Shown here piece by piece: positions 8,019 to 17,176 of a DNA stretch of 64,000 bases. Below the pieces are notes generated by a model. The model was not told where the DNA came from, did no database searches, and saw nothing but the letters and a program-made list of their open reading frames with translations. The position numbers and the translations under genes were made by a program. The stretch is taken from positions 300,915 through 364,914 of the forward strand of contig NZ_LMMJ01000008.1 of assembly GCF_001422205.1 (NCBI RefSeq), written 5' to 3'. The stretch is from Curtobacterium sp. Leaf261 (GTDB lineage: Bacteria > Actinomycetota > Actinomycetes > Actinomycetales > Microbacteriaceae). How positions within the stretch are numbered: position 1 is the first letter of the stretch; each line of letters begins with the position of its first letter.

Positions 8019-9941
8019 ATGGCGCTCGCCACCCGGTCCGACCTGCGCAACGTCGCCATCGTGGCACACGTCGATCATGGCAAGACGACGCTCGTCGATG
8101 CCATGCTCACGCAGACCAACTCGTTCGACGCCCACTTCGAGGGCGAGGACCGGATGATGGACTCGAACGACCTCGAGCGCGAGAAGGGCATCACGATCCT
8201 CGCGAAGAACACCTCGGTGCTCTACAACGGGAAGCACGCGTCCGAGTTCGGTGCCGGCGGTCCGATCACGATCAACGTCATCGACACCCCCGGCCACGCC
8301 GACTTCGGTGGCGAGGTCGAGCGCGGCCTGTCCATGGTCGACGGCGTCGTGCTCCTCGTCGACGCTTCGGAAGGCCCCCTGCCGCAGACACGCTTCGTGC
8401 TCCGCAAGGCGCTCGCCGCGAAGCTCCCGGTGATCCTCCTGGTCAACAAGACCGACCGACCGGACTCCCGCATCGACGAGGTCGTCGCCGAGTCGCAGGA
8501 CCTGCTCCTCGGCCTCGCGTCGGACCTCTCGGACGAGGTCGACGACCTCGATCTCGACGCCATCCTCGACGTCCCCGTCGTCTACGCGTCCGGCCGCAAC
8601 GGCGCCGCGAGCCGCAACAAGCCGGCCGACGGCACGCTGCCCGACAACGACGACCTCGAGCCCCTGTTCGAGGCGATCCTGCAGCACGTCCCCGCACCGA
8701 AGTACGACGACGCGCACCCGCTGCAGGCGCACGTCACGAACCTCGACGCGTCGCCGTTCCTCGGTCGCCTCGCACTCCTCCGCATCTTCCACGGCACCAT
8801 GAAGAAGGGCCAGACGGTCGCGTGGGTCAAGCACGACGGCACCGTCGCGAACGCCCGCATCACCGAGCTCCTCATCACGAAGGCGCTCGACCGCTACCCG
8901 GCCGAGTCCGCCGGCCCCGGTGACATCGTCGCCGTCGCCGGGTTCGACACCATCACCATCGGTGAGACGCTGTCCGACCCCGAGGACGTCCGCCCGCTCC
9001 CGACCATCACGGTCGACGACCCGGCGATCTCGATGACGATCGGCACGAACACCAGCCCGCTCGTCGGCAAGGTCAAGGGCCACAAGCTCACCGCCCGCAT
9101 GGTCAAGGACCGTCTCGACCGGGAGCTCGTCGGCAACGTCTCGCTCAAGGTCGTCGACGTCGGTCGTCCGGACGCGTGGGAGGTCCAGGGCCGCGGCGAG
9201 CTCGCACTCGCGATCCTCGTCGAGCAGATGCGCCGCGAGGGCTTCGAGCTCACCGTCGGCAAGCCGCAGGTGGTCACCCGCCGCAACGACGACGGCAAGC
9301 TCGAGGAGCCCTACGAGCACATGACGATCGACGTGCCGGAGGAGTACCTCGGCGCGATCACCCAGCTCATGGCCGCGCGCAAGGGCCGCATGGACAACAT
9401 GGCGAACCACGGCTCCGGCTGGGTCCGCATGGAGTTCATCGTCCCGTCGCGCGGGCTCATCGGCTTCCGCACCTCGTTCCTCACCGAGACCCGTGGCACC
9501 GGCATCGCGAACGCGATCTCGCACGGCTACGGCGAGTGGGCCGGTTCGATCCAGACCCGCATCAACGGCTCGATCGTGTCCGACCGCTCCGGTGTGGTCA
9601 CGCCCTTCGCGATCACGAACCTCCAGGAGCGGATGACGTTCTTCGTCAACCCGACCGAAGAGGTCTACGAGGGCATGGTCATCGGCGAGAACTCGCGCGC
9701 CGACGACATGGACGTCAACATCACCAAGGAGAAGAAGCTGACGAACATGCGTCAGTCGACCTCGGACACGTTCGAGTCGATGACGCCGTCCCGCCAGCTC
9801 TCGCTCGAGGAGTGCCTCGAGTTCGCCCGCGAGGACGAGTGCGTGGAGGTCACCCCGGCCATCGTGCGCATCCGCAAGGTCGAGCTCGCCGCGCAGGCCC
9901 GTGCCCGCAACACGGCACGCCTGAAGCGCCAGGACGCGTAG
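8019..9941 (+). CDS. typA: Ribosome-associated GTPase TypA/BipA
   Basis: Translational GTPase of 640 aa, the usual TypA length, acting at the ribosome in 50S assembly and stress or cold adaptation. G motifs are complete: G1 AHVDHGKTT (16-24), G2 EKGITI, G3 [16 protein letters not shown]4 NKTD. Domain II and the TypA C-terminal domain follow ([18 protein letters not shown]). The ATG start has AAGGAT eight nt upstream. In Mycobacterium tuberculosis typA (Rv1165) also lies upstream of mshB, fdxC and dapC, matching the order here. Confidence 0.97.
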   Translation: MALATRSDLRNVAIVAHVDHGKTTLVDAMLTQTNSFDAHFEGEDRMMDSNDLEREKGITILAKNTSVLYNGKHASEFGAGGPITINVIDTPGHADFGGEVERGLSMVDGVVLLVDASEGPLPQTRFVLRKALAAKLPVILLVNKTDRPDSRIDEVVAESQDLLLGLASDLSDEVDDLDLDAILDVPVVYASGRNGAASRNKPADGTLPDNDDLEPLFEAILQHVPAPKYDDAHPLQAHVTNLDASPFLGRLALLRIFHGTMKKGQTVAWVKHDGTVANARITELLITKALDRYPAESAGPGDIVAVAGFDTITIGETLSDPEDVRPLPTITVDDPAISMTIGTNTSPLVGKVKGHKLTARMVKDRLDRELVGNVSLKVVDVGRPDAWEVQGRGELALAILVEQMRREGFELTVGKPQVVTRRNDDGKLEEPYEHMTIDVPEEYLGAITQLMAARKGRMDNMANHGSGWVRMEFIVPSRGLIGFRTSFLTETRGTGIANAISHGYGEWAGSIQTRINGSIVSDRSGVVTPFAITNLQERMTFFVNPTEEVYEGMVIGENSRADDMDVNITKEKKLTNMRQSTSDTFESMTPSRQLSLEECLEFAREDECVEVTPAIVRIRKVELAAQARARNTARLKRQDA

Positions 9942-9954
9942 CCAGCACAGTTAC

Positions 9955-9984
9955 GGCACCGGCACCGGCACCGGCACCGGCACC
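9955..9984. repeat. GGCACC hexamer tandem repeat, five copies
   Basis: Five perfect GGCACC units start 14 bp after the typA stop. This is a simple repeat that could vary in copy number by slippage. Confidence 0.9.
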
Positions 9985-10054
9985 GCGAGACACCGCTCTC
10001 CGCACGAGACACCGCCCACGACGGCGGTGGCTCGTCGGCAGGGCGGTGTTTCGC
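9985..10054. repeat. Intergenic palindrome, CACCGCTCTCCG family, copy A
   Basis: Outer arms GCGAGACACCGC (from 9985) and GCGGTGTTTCGC (to 10054), with a nested hairpin CGAGACACCGCC/GGCGGTGGCTCG at 10005-10016 and 10023-10034. It shares the CACCGCTCTCCG core with elements at 17111 and 36553. It may terminate typA transcription. Confidence 0.75.
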
Positions 10055-10074
10055 GTTCGGGGGAGCGTCGCGAC

Positions 10075-10080
10075 TACGGT
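10075..10080 (+). promoter_or_regulatory. -10 box of leaderless amidohydrolase promoter
   Basis: TACGGT followed by 6 nt and the GTG start at 10087. Confidence 0.6.
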
Positions 10081-10086
10081 GGAACG

Positions 10087-11280
10087 GTGACTCTCGACCT
10101 CCTCGCGATCTACACCGACCTCCACCAGCACCCCGAGCTCGCCTTCCGCGAGACCCGCACGGCGGGGGTGATCGCGGACCGGCTCGCGGAGCTGGGCATC
10201 CCCGCGACGACCGGTGTCGGTGGGACGGGTGTCGTCGGCCTCGTGGAGAACGGCGACGGACCCGTGGTGTGGCTCCGCGCCGACATCGACGGCCTGCCCG
10301 TGCGCGAGCAGACGGACCTGCCCTACGCCAGCACCGCGACCGGCGAGGACACCTCCGGCGCCACCTGGCCGACCATGCACGCCTGCGGCCACGACATGCA
10401 CATCACCTGGCTCCTCGGCGCCCTCGAGCGGCTCGTCGACACCCGCGACGACTGGTCCGGCACCGTCGTCGCCGTGTTCCAGCCGGCGGAGGAGGTCATC
10501 TCGGGCGCGCGGGCGATGCTCGACGACGGCCTCGCCGAGCGGTTCCCGGCCCCGGACGTCGTGCTCGGACAGCACACCGCCCCGGCGCCGGTCGGGGTCA
10601 TCGCCGTCGGATCCGGTCCGGTGATGGCGTCGAGCGACCGGTTCACCGTGACCTTCCGCGGCAAGGGCGGCCACGGTTCGGCACCGCACACCACGCGCGA
10701 CCCGATCGTCGTCGCCGCGTCGGCCGTCGTCCGGCTGCAGTCGATCGTCGCGCGCGAGGTCGGCCCGCAGGACCCCGCGGTCGTCACCGTCGGCAGCTTC
10801 CACGCCGGCACCCGCGCGAACATCATCCCGGACACCGCCACGATCGAGATCAGCACCCGCGCGCGGAACGCCGAGACCCGCGCGATGATCGTCGCTTCGA
10901 TCGAGCGCATCGTGGCCGCCGAGTCCGAGGCCGGGCGCCTCGACCCGCCGACGATCACGACGGACCCCGGGGCGAACGTGCTCGTCAACGACGACGCAGC
11001 GGCCACCCGGGTCCGCGAGGCCCTGGCCGCGGTGATCCCCGGCACCTCGGCGATGGCGTCCGGGCTCGCGATGGCGAGCGAGGACGTCGGTGAGCTCGCG
11101 ACCGGGACCGATGCGCCGCTCGTGTACTGGTTCACGGGCACCACCGACCCCGCGCTGTTCGGCGAGGGCGCCGAGGTCCCGAGCAACCACTCGCCGTTCT
11201 TCGCACCGCTCGCCGAGCCGTCGATCCCGATCGGCGTCGACGCCTTCGTCGCGGCGACCCACGCCTGGCTCGCGCGCTGA
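10087..11280 (+). CDS. M20D family amidohydrolase (N-acyl amino acid hydrolase type)
   Basis: Zinc-dependent cytoplasmic amidohydrolase, 397 aa, related to hippurate hydrolase and N-acyl-L-amino-acid amidohydrolase. Conserved pieces: HQHPELAFRE near the N-terminus, WLRADIDGLPVRE, metal-site ACGHDMH, QPAEE, and HGSAPHTTRDP of the lid domain. The GTG at 10087 was preferred because it follows a leaderless-type -10 and starts directly at the family's N-terminal helix. The acyl substrate is not predictable. It stands alone between two intergenic elements. Confidence 0.9.
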   Translation: MTLDLLAIYTDLHQHPELAFRETRTAGVIADRLAELGIPATTGVGGTGVVGLVENGDGPVVWLRADIDGLPVREQTDLPYASTATGEDTSGATWPTMHACGHDMHITWLLGALERLVDTRDDWSGTVVAVFQPAEEVISGARAMLDDGLAERFPAPDVVLGQHTAPAPVGVIAVGSGPVMASSDRFTVTFRGKGGHGSAPHTTRDPIVVAASAVVRLQSIVAREVGPQDPAVVTVGSFHAGTRANIIPDTATIEISTRARNAETRAMIVASIERIVAAESEAGRLDPPTITTDPGANVLVNDDAAATRVREALAAVIPGTSAMASGLAMASEDVGELATGTDAPLVYWFTGTTDPALFGEGAEVPSNHSPFFAPLAEPSIPIGVDAFVAATHAWLAR

Positions 11281-11390
11281 CCAGCCGGTTCGAGAGGGAG
11301 GGACGGGGTGCGTCCGGTGACCGCGCTCCGGACCGGCGGATCCCCGCGGGGCCCGCACCGTGCCTCCCGGCGGAGGCGTCCCACAGTCGA

Positions 11391-11424
11391 GCTTCAGTCC
11401 GGCTTCAGTCCCGCTCAGTACCGT
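11391..11424 (+). promoter_or_regulatory. 11-bp direct repeats overlapping a leaderless promoter
   Basis: GCTTCAGTCCG (11391-11401), GCTTCAGTCCC (11402-11412) and the weaker GCTCAGTACCG follow each other at 11-bp spacing. The last runs into the -10 TACCGT (11419-11424), which is 6 nt before the ATG at 11431. Helically phased direct repeats over a -35 region are typical of OmpR/PhoB-family response-regulator sites. Regulator unknown. Confidence 0.5.
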
Positions 11425-11430
11425 GACCTC

Positions 11431-11982
11431 ATGCTGAACCCGACCCGCCCCCGTTCCGTCCTGCTCACCGCCGCCGCGGCCGCGGTCCTGACCATCGGCC
11501 TCACCGGCTGCTCGTCGGACACCGTCAAGCAGGCGACCGACCTCGGCTCCAGTGTCGCGGGCGACGTCTCGTCGAGTGTCGAGGGCATCACCGGTGGTGC
11601 GATCCAGGACGGCATGTCGTCCATCGCGGGTGGCATCGACGGTGCGCTCGACTCGGCGCTCGAGGGTGCGGACATCACCTCCGACGGCACCACCCCCGAG
11701 GGCTTCCCGACCGCTGCGGTGCCGCTCGTCGACGGCACCGTCCTCGGCGGTGGCGCAGGCCCGAACGGCAGCGGCTGGGTCGTGCAGGTCCGGGTCGGTG
11801 CCGTGTCGGACTTCGCGGCCGCCCAGCAGCAGCTCGAGGACGCCGGGTTCACCGACAACACGGTGCGCACCGAGACGAAGAGCGCCTTCGGGCTGTTCCG
11901 GAGCAGCGACCACCGTGTGGTCCTGACGTTCGCCGAGAACAAGGACGGCGTCACGGCGACGTACATCGTCACGCCGCGCTGA
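11431..11982 (+). CDS. Putative lipoprotein, function unknown
   Basis: 183 aa. The signal peptide (LLTAAAAAVLTIGLTGC) ends in lipobox LTGC, predicting a membrane-anchored extracytoplasmic protein. A Gly/Ser/Asp-rich stretch follows (residues 25-80, with the SIAGGIDGALDSALEGAD pattern). The C-terminal 90 residues form a compact mixed alpha/beta domain (GWVVQVRVGAVSDFAAAQQQ, VVLTFAENKDGVTATYIV). I do not recognise the family. It may be under response-regulator control from the repeats just upstream. Confidence 0.75.
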   Translation: MLNPTRPRSVLLTAAAAAVLTIGLTGCSSDTVKQATDLGSSVAGDVSSSVEGITGGAIQDGMSSIAGGIDGALDSALEGADITSDGTTPEGFPTAAVPLVDGTVLGGGAGPNGSGWVVQVRVGAVSDFAAAQQQLEDAGFTDNTVRTETKSAFGLFRSSDHRVVLTFAENKDGVTATYIVTPR

Positions 11983-12071
11983 CCGCCCCTCCCGCGGAAC
12001 GCCACCTCCGCCGCGTCGCGCAGCGCTGTGGCCGCGCGTGACGCTGCCAGGTGGGTGTCCCGCGGAGCGGA

Positions 12072-12077
12072 TACGCT
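12072..12077 (+). promoter_or_regulatory. -10 box of leaderless mshB promoter
   Basis: TACGCT followed by 7 nt and the ATG at 12085. Confidence 0.6.
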
Positions 12078-12084
12078 GGGTCCG

Positions 12085-13305
12085 ATGGCCAGGTCCGCTC
12101 CCGCGACGCGCCCCGAGCGCGTCCTCCTCGTGCACGCCCACCCCGACGACGAGACACTCGCGTCCGGAGGGACGATCGCGACGCTCGTCGAGCTCGGCGC
12201 CGAGGTGACGGTGCTCACCGCGACCCGGGGCGAACGCGGCGAGATGCTCACGCCCGAGCTCGCTCCGCTCTTCGGCGACGGCCCGCGGGTCGCCGCACAC
12301 CGGGAGTCCGAGATCGCCGGGGCGCTCGCGGCCCTCGGCAGCCCGCGACACCTCTGGCTCGGCGGCCCTGGAGCGCGCCCGACCGACCTCCCCGTCCGGC
12401 GGTACACCGACTCCGGGATGCAGTGGGGCCCGGACGGTCGGGCGATGGCCGCCGAGGACTCCCCGGCCGACTCCCTGACGGCGGCCGACCTCGGCGAGGT
12501 CGTGGACGACGTCCGAGCGGCGATCCGGTCGACGGGGGCCGACGCGGTCGTGAGCTACGCCGACGACGGCGGCTACGGGCACCCGGACCACGTGCGAGTG
12601 CACCACGCCGCCCGGTACGCCGCCCGTGCCGAGGAGATCCCGTTCTCCATGATCGTCGACGCCGACGGGGGAGCGGCCGACCTCGTCGTCGACGTCCTGC
12701 CGGTGCGGCCGAGACTGCGTGCAGCGCTCGAGCAGTACCGCAGCCAGCTCACGGTCGACCCGATCGACACCGCCGAGCCGGAGCAGCTCTCGTACGTGAT
12801 GCCGCACGGGGCCAGGATCGTCGCACCGGCACGCGAGGGCTTCCGGCACGATGCGGCCCCGACCGTCGTGCCCGCGACCGCGCAGACGTTCGACGAGATG
12901 ACCGTCGGCGGCCGGGTCGGGGCGATCGTCGTCGCACTGGTCGTCGGCGTCCTGGTCGGCGGCCTCGGCACGATCACGCACCAGCAGACGATCGGCACGT
13001 TCCCGATCGGGCTCGTGATCACGACGCTCCTCGTCGCAGCGCTCCTCGTCGGGACGCGGATGCTCTTCCGGTCGCGGACCCTCGTGGCGGCGGAGGCCGT
13101 CGCGATCCTCGTGACGTCGCAGGTGCTCGCGGCCGTGGGCGGGACGAGCTCCCCGCTCATCCTGGCGAACGCCGCCGGGTACACCTGGACGTACGGACCG
13201 GCGATCATCGCCATGATCGTCCTCGCATGGCCGACACTCCCGCCGCGGCCGGCTCCGCCGCTCGGGAGCGTCCGCGCGTCCGAGTCGACGGACCACTCGG
13301 CGTAG
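12085..13305 (+). CDS. mshB: Mycothiol biosynthesis deacetylase MshB with C-terminal membrane domain
   Basis: Zinc deacetylase of the PIG-L/LmbE family. MshB removes acetyl from GlcNAc-inositol in mycothiol synthesis. The metal motif HAHPDDE is at residues 17-23 and the second ligand motif HPDHVRVH at 166-173, both matching MshB. The catalytic domain ends near residue 270. Residues about 277-393 add four hydrophobic helices (for instance AIVVALVVGVLVGGLGTI), which soluble MshB (about 300 aa) lacks, so this 406-aa form should be membrane bound. It lies between typA and fdxA-dapC as in mycobacteria. Another PIG-L role, such as mycothiol S-conjugate amidase, is possible but less likely. Confidence 0.85.
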   Translation: MARSAPATRPERVLLVHAHPDDETLASGGTIATLVELGAEVTVLTATRGERGEMLTPELAPLFGDGPRVAAHRESEIAGALAALGSPRHLWLGGPGARPTDLPVRRYTDSGMQWGPDGRAMAAEDSPADSLTAADLGEVVDDVRAAIRSTGADAVVSYADDGGYGHPDHVRVHHAARYAARAEEIPFSMIVDADGGAADLVVDVLPVRPRLRAALEQYRSQLTVDPIDTAEPEQLSYVMPHGARIVAPAREGFRHDAAPTVVPATAQTFDEMTVGGRVGAIVVALVVGVLVGGLGTITHQQTIGTFPIGLVITTLLVAALLVGTRMLFRSRTLVAAEAVAILVTSQVLAAVGGTSSPLILANAAGYTWTYGPAIIAMIVLAWPTLPPRPAPPLGSVRASESTDHSA

Positions 13306-13342
13306 ACTCGGATCCGTCCACCTCGAAGGGAAACGCTGAACC

Positions 13343-13660
13343 GTGACGTATGTGATCGCCCAGCCGTGTGTCGACGTCAAGGACCGCGCGTGCATCGACG
13401 AGTGCCCGGTCGACTGCATCTACGAGGGCGACCGGTCGCTCTACATCCACCCCGACGAGTGCGTCGACTGTGGAGCGTGCGAGCCGGTCTGTCCGGTCGA
13501 GGCGATCTACTACGAGGACGACCTCCCCGAGCAGTGGGCCGACTACTACAAGGCGAACGTCGAGTTCTTCCAGGAGGTCGGTTCCCCGGGCGGTGCCGCG
13601 AAGGTCGGCGTCATCCACAGCGACCACCCCGTCGTCGCCGCCGAGCCGCCCCGGGCCTGA
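13343..13660 (+). CDS. fdxA: 7Fe ferredoxin (3Fe-4S plus 4Fe-4S)
   Basis: 105-aa electron carrier. The eight cysteines follow the 7Fe ferredoxin pattern: C9, C17 and C50 are expected to hold the 3Fe-4S cluster, and C21, C40, C43 and C46 the 4Fe-4S cluster, with C25 spare (CVDVKDRACIDECPVDC and CVDCGACEPVCPVEA). The GTG start has GAAGGGA 11 nt upstream. A TAGACT hexamer at 13303-13308, overlapping the mshB stop, is a candidate -10. The next gene, dapC, follows after 3 bp, an old actinobacterial pairing whose functional reason is unclear. Confidence 0.95.
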   Translation: MTYVIAQPCVDVKDRACIDECPVDCIYEGDRSLYIHPDECVDCGACEPVCPVEAIYYEDDLPEQWADYYKANVEFFQEVGSPGGAAKVGVIHSDHPVVAAEPPRA

Positions 13661-13663
13661 TCC

Positions 13664-14767
13664 GTGGCGCTCGACCTGCCGGAGTTCCCGTGGGACCAGC
13701 TCGCGCCGGCGAAGCAGCGGGCGTCCGAACATCCTGACGGCATCGTCGACCTGAGCGTGGGATCGCCCGTCGACCCGACGCCGGCGAGCATCAGGCAGGC
13801 TCTCGCCGACGCCACCGACGCGCACGCTTACCCCGCCGTCGCCGGCACCCCGGCGCTCCGCGCGGCCATCGTCGAGTGGTACCACCGTCGACACGGGGTG
13901 GAGCTCACCGACTCGCAGGTGCTCCCGACGATCGGGTCGAAGGAGTTCATCGCGGGGCTCGCGCTCTGGCTCGGGATCGGACGGGGCGACACCGTCGTGT
14001 TCCCCGCCGCCGCGTACCCGACGTACGAGCTCGGTGCGGCCCTCGTCGGTGCCACGGCCCTGGCGTCGGACGACCCGGCCGAGTGGCCCGTCGGGACGAA
14101 GCTCGCCTGGGTGAACTCCCCGGGCAACCCGGACGGCAGCGTGCTCGGCATCGAGCAGCTCCGGACCGCGGTGGCCCGTGCGCGCGAACTCGGCGCCGTC
14201 ATCGTGGGCGACGAGTGCTACGCCGAGCTCGGGTGGGAACCGCCGTACGACGAGACGCCGACCCCGACGATCCTCGACCCCCGTGTCGCGGGCGAGAACG
14301 TGGACGGTGTGCTCAGCGTGTACTCGCTCAGCAAGCAGTCGAACCTCGCCGGTTACCGCGCGGGGTTCGTCGCCGGGTGTGACCGCGTCATCGCCGAGGC
14401 CCTCGCCGTCCGGAAACACACCGGCATGATGCCGCCGGCACCCGTGCAGCAGGCGATGATCGTGGCGCTCGGCGACGAGGACCACGTCCGGGCGCAGAAA
14501 GCCGTGTACCGCCGACGCCGGGACCGGCTGCGGGCGGCGCTGGAGTCCGCCGGCTTCCGGATCGACCGGAGCGAGGCGGGGCTCTACCTCTGGGCCACCC
14601 GGGGCGAGGACGCCTGGACGACCGTCGAGGCCCTCGCTGACCTCGGGATCCTCGTCGCACCGGGGTCCTTCTACGGCGTCGCGGGCGGGCAGCACGTCCG
14701 CATCGCGCTGACCTCGACGGACGAGCGGATCGACGCCGCGGTCGCGCGCCTAGGGGCGAACGGATAG
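13664..14767 (+). CDS. dapC: Succinyldiaminopimelate transaminase DapC
   Basis: PLP-dependent class I/II aminotransferase of 367 aa that makes N-succinyl-diaminopimelate from the DapD product. NSPGNPDG (151-158) and the PLP lysine K224 in SLSKQSNLAGYRAGF are clear. The GTG start begins 3 bp after the ferredoxin stop, so the two are cotranscribed. The DapC assignment rests on the fdx-dapC arrangement conserved in actinobacteria and on dapD and dapE elsewhere in this window; by sequence alone it could be any subgroup I aminotransferase. Confidence 0.88.
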   Translation: MALDLPEFPWDQLAPAKQRASEHPDGIVDLSVGSPVDPTPASIRQALADATDAHAYPAVAGTPALRAAIVEWYHRRHGVELTDSQVLPTIGSKEFIAGLALWLGIGRGDTVVFPAAAYPTYELGAALVGATALASDDPAEWPVGTKLAWVNSPGNPDGSVLGIEQLRTAVARARELGAVIVGDECYAELGWEPPYDETPTPTILDPRVAGENVDGVLSVYSLSKQSNLAGYRAGFVAGCDRVIAEALAVRKHTGMMPPAPVQQAMIVALGDEDHVRAQKAVYRRRRDRLRAALESAGFRIDRSEAGLYLWATRGEDAWTTVEALADLGILVAPGSFYGVAGGQHVRIALTSTDERIDAAVARLGANG

Positions 14768-14790
14768 CACCCAGGGGTCCGACAGACTGA

Positions 14791-14812
14791 AACACAGTGT
14801 TCTTCATACACT
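14791..14812 (+). promoter_or_regulatory. Promoter and small palindrome upstream of exported protein gene
   Basis: AACACAGTGTT, a perfect 11-nt palindrome at 14791-14801, abuts a TACACT -10 candidate at 14807-14812. It is locally AT-rich against its surroundings. An AAGGA ribosome site follows at 14848-14852. Confidence 0.4.
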
Positions 14813-14860
14813 TGTGGGGTGCTCGACTCCTCGAGTGCACCGAAGTGAAGGACCCCCCTC

Positions 14861-15529
14861 ATGAACCGTCGTCCCCTCATCGCCTGCGCAACCGCCGCGC
14901 TCGGCCTCTCCCTCGTCCTCGTCCCGGTCGCCGCCCAGGCCGCGCCCGCCACCACCGCCGCCGCGTCGTCCTCGTCCGCCGTCACCACGCCCCCGTCGCC
15001 GGTCGTCAGCACCACGCAGTCCGACTCCGGTGACTGGCAGATCGTCACGGTGAACCTGTCGACGTCGGCGTACGTCGAGCTCCGCGACGACCACGACCAG
15101 CTCCTGGACAGCCGATGGGGCGACGCGAACAACTCCATCCGGTTCATCGCGGACCCGAACGGCGCGGACGTCCGGGCATACACGCTCGTCTCGACGGTCG
15201 ACGGGCGCAAGGCCGAGAACAAGACGGTCCTCGTCGACTTCTCGAACGCCGCGATCAGCCGCCCGGTCGACCAGACCTCCTACCCCGAGCAGACCGAGCT
15301 CCGCACGGCCATCCAGCTCGGCGAGTTCGGACAGACCCTGCACTACAAGGCACTGCCCTTCGCCGACGTCACCGTGACGGCGAACGGTCAGACCCACACG
15401 GTCGAGGCGGATGCCCAGGGCGACGCGTTCGTGCCGGTCCTCTTCCAGGCCGGATCGAACCGCCTCGCGGTCTCGCAGCAGCTCGGTGCCAAGAAGTCGG
15501 CCGTGTACTCCTACGGGTACCTCTTCTGA
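14861..15529 (+). CDS. Small exported protein, function unknown
   Basis: 222 aa. Residues 1-29 form a classical Sec signal peptide ending AAQAA-PA. An Ala/Thr/Ser linker follows, then two beta-rich repeats of about 85 residues each (DSGDWQIVTVNLSTSAYVEL and later LHYKALPFADVTVTANGQ), reminiscent of Ig-like bacterial folds. No cell-wall anchor motif is seen, so it is probably secreted. It has its own promoter and a strong terminator. Family not recognised. Confidence 0.75.
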   Translation: MNRRPLIACATAALGLSLVLVPVAAQAAPATTAAASSSSAVTTPPSPVVSTTQSDSGDWQIVTVNLSTSAYVELRDDHDQLLDSRWGDANNSIRFIADPNGADVRAYTLVSTVDGRKAENKTVLVDFSNAAISRPVDQTSYPEQTELRTAIQLGEFGQTLHYKALPFADVTVTANGQTHTVEADAQGDAFVPVLFQAGSNRLAVSQQLGAKKSAVYSYGYLF

Positions 15530-15579
15530 GTTGAGCGGTCGCGTCCCTGACCAGGGACGACCGGACGACCGGACGGCCG

Positions 15580-15620
15580 AACGACCCCCGCCCCGACATC
15601 TCGTCGGAGCGGGGGTCGTT
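15580..15620 (+). terminator. Strong hairpin terminator
   Basis: AACGACCCCCGCCCCGAC (15580-15597) pairs with GTCGGAGCGGGGGTCGTT (15603-15620), one mismatch, loop ATCTC, 50 bp after the stop. Confidence 0.8.
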
Positions 15621-15705
15621 CCCGTGCCTCCGGACCGGATCGCAACCGTGCGTTCCCACCAAGTCCGGAGCCTCGGAGTGTGTACGACCTCCAGCCCGTG
15701 CGGTT

Positions 15706-15711
15706 TAGGCT
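15706..15711 (+). promoter_or_regulatory. -10 box of leaderless citrate synthase promoter
   Basis: TAGGCT followed by 6 nt and the GTG at 15718. Confidence 0.6.
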
Positions 15712-15717
15712 GGTCCT

Positions 15718-17097
15718 GTGACTGACACTCGCAACGACGCTCAGAAGGCCACACCGTCCGCTGCCGCCGACCCGGCCACCCCCGCCGGTGCCGCCGGCAG
15801 CGCTGCCGCCGAGCCGGAGCAGGAGACCGCCACCCTGCACTTCCCGGGGGGCACCGCGGAGTTCCCGATCCTCCGGAGCGTCGACGGCGCGAGCGCGATC
15901 GACGTGTCGACGCTGACCAAGCAGACCGGGCTGACGACGCTCGACTACGGGTTCGTCAACACGAGTGCCACGAAGTCCTCGATCACGTACATCGACGGCG
16001 AGCAGGGCATCCTCCGGTACCGCGGGTACCCGATCGACCAGGTCGCGGCGAACTGCTCGTACCTCGAGGTCGCCTGGCTGCTCATCTACGGCGAGCTGCC
16101 GACGCCAGAGGAGCTCGCGGGCTTCGACGCCCGGATCCGCCGTCACACGCTCCTGCACGAGGACCTCCGGCGGCTCTTCGACGCCCTGCCGCACTCCGCG
16201 CACCCGATGAGCGTCCTGTCGAGCGCGGTGAGCGCCCTGTCGACGTACTACGAGGACGACATGGACGTCGACGACCCCGAGAAGGTCGAGCTGCAGACCG
16301 TGCGGCTCCTCGCCAAGCTCCCGGTGATCGCGGCGTACGCGCACAAGAAGTCCATCGGCCAGGCCTTCCTGTACCCGGACAACTCGATGTCCTTCGTCGA
16401 CAACTTCCTGCGGTTGAACTTCGGCACCATGGCCGAGGAGTACCAGGTCAACCCGGTGCTCTCGAAGGCGCTCGAGCGGCTCCTCGTCTTGCACGAGGAC
16501 CACGAGCAGAACGCTTCGACGTCGACCGTGCGCCTCGTCGGCTCGACCAAGGCGAACATGTTCGCGTCGATCTCGGCCGGCATCAACGCGCTCTACGGCC
16601 CGCTCCACGGCGGTGCGAACGAGGCGGTGCTCGACATGCTCGCCGAGATCAAGAAGTCCGGGGAGCCGGTGTCCCGGTTCGTCGAGCGCGTGAAGAACAA
16701 GGAGTCCGGCGTCAAGCTCATGGGCTTCGGGCACCGCGTCTACAAGAACTACGACCCCCGCGCCAAGCTCGTCAAGGAGTCCGCGCACGAGGTCCTCGAC
16801 GCGCTCGGTGTCCAGGACGACCTGCTCGACATCGCGATGGAGCTCGAGGCGATCGCGCTCGCGGACGAGTACTTCGTGTCGCGGAAGCTCTACCCGAACG
16901 TCGACTTCTACACGGGCGTGATCTACAAGGCGATGGGTTTCTCGCCGCGGATGTTCACGGTGCTGTTCGCGATCGGCCGTCTGCCGGGGTGGATCGCGCA
17001 GTGGCGTGAGCTGAACACCGATCCGCAGAACAAGATCGGCCGTCCGCAGCAGCTCTACACGGGCGCACCCGAGCGCGACCTGCCGCCGCGCGACTGA
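15718..17097 (+). CDS. gltA: Citrate synthase (type II)
   Basis: TCA-cycle entry enzyme condensing acetyl-CoA with oxaloacetate, 459 aa. Active-site signatures are present: HGGANEAVL, the GFGHRVYKNYDPRA histidine segment and DFYTGVIYKAMGFSPRMFTV with the catalytic Asp. The N-terminal 30 residues are a low-complexity Ala/Pro extension before the domain begins (ATLHFPGGTAEFPILRS, as in hexameric bacterial GltA). It is monocistronic, with a terminator before and two hairpins after it. Confidence 0.97.
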   Translation: MTDTRNDAQKATPSAAADPATPAGAAGSAAAEPEQETATLHFPGGTAEFPILRSVDGASAIDVSTLTKQTGLTTLDYGFVNTSATKSSITYIDGEQGILRYRGYPIDQVAANCSYLEVAWLLIYGELPTPEELAGFDARIRRHTLLHEDLRRLFDALPHSAHPMSVLSSAVSALSTYYEDDMDVDDPEKVELQTVRLLAKLPVIAAYAHKKSIGQAFLYPDNSMSFVDNFLRLNFGTMAEEYQVNPVLSKALERLLVLHEDHEQNASTSTVRLVGSTKANMFASISAGINALYGPLHGGANEAVLDMLAEIKKSGEPVSRFVERVKNKESGVKLMGFGHRVYKNYDPRAKLVKESAHEVLDALGVQDDLLDIAMELEAIALADEYFVSRKLYPNVDFYTGVIYKAMGFSPRMFTVLFAIGRLPGWIAQWRELNTDPQNKIGRPQQLYTGAPERDLPPRD

Positions 17098-17110
17098 CCG
17101 GGCACCACCA

Positions 17111-17167
17111 CACCGCTCTCCGGACAGGACACCGCTCCGGAGCGCGTGTCCTGTCCGGAGAGCGGTG
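17111..17167 (+). terminator. 57-nt near-perfect hairpin, CACCGCTCTCCG family copy B
   Basis: Two perfectly complementary 22-nt arms (17111-17132 and 17146-17167) flank the self-complementary CGCTCCGGAGCG loop. It is 14 bp after the gltA stop and shares its outer core with elements at 9991 and 36553. Confidence 0.8.
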
Positions 17168-17176
17168 CGCAGCGTT

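Noticed and set aside
9850..13419. 1189-codon minus-strand open frame opposite the amidohydrolase, lipoprotein and mshB
   Set aside because: Arg/Asp/Gly-rich shadow frame without motifs, spanning several intergenic regions of the real plus-strand genes.
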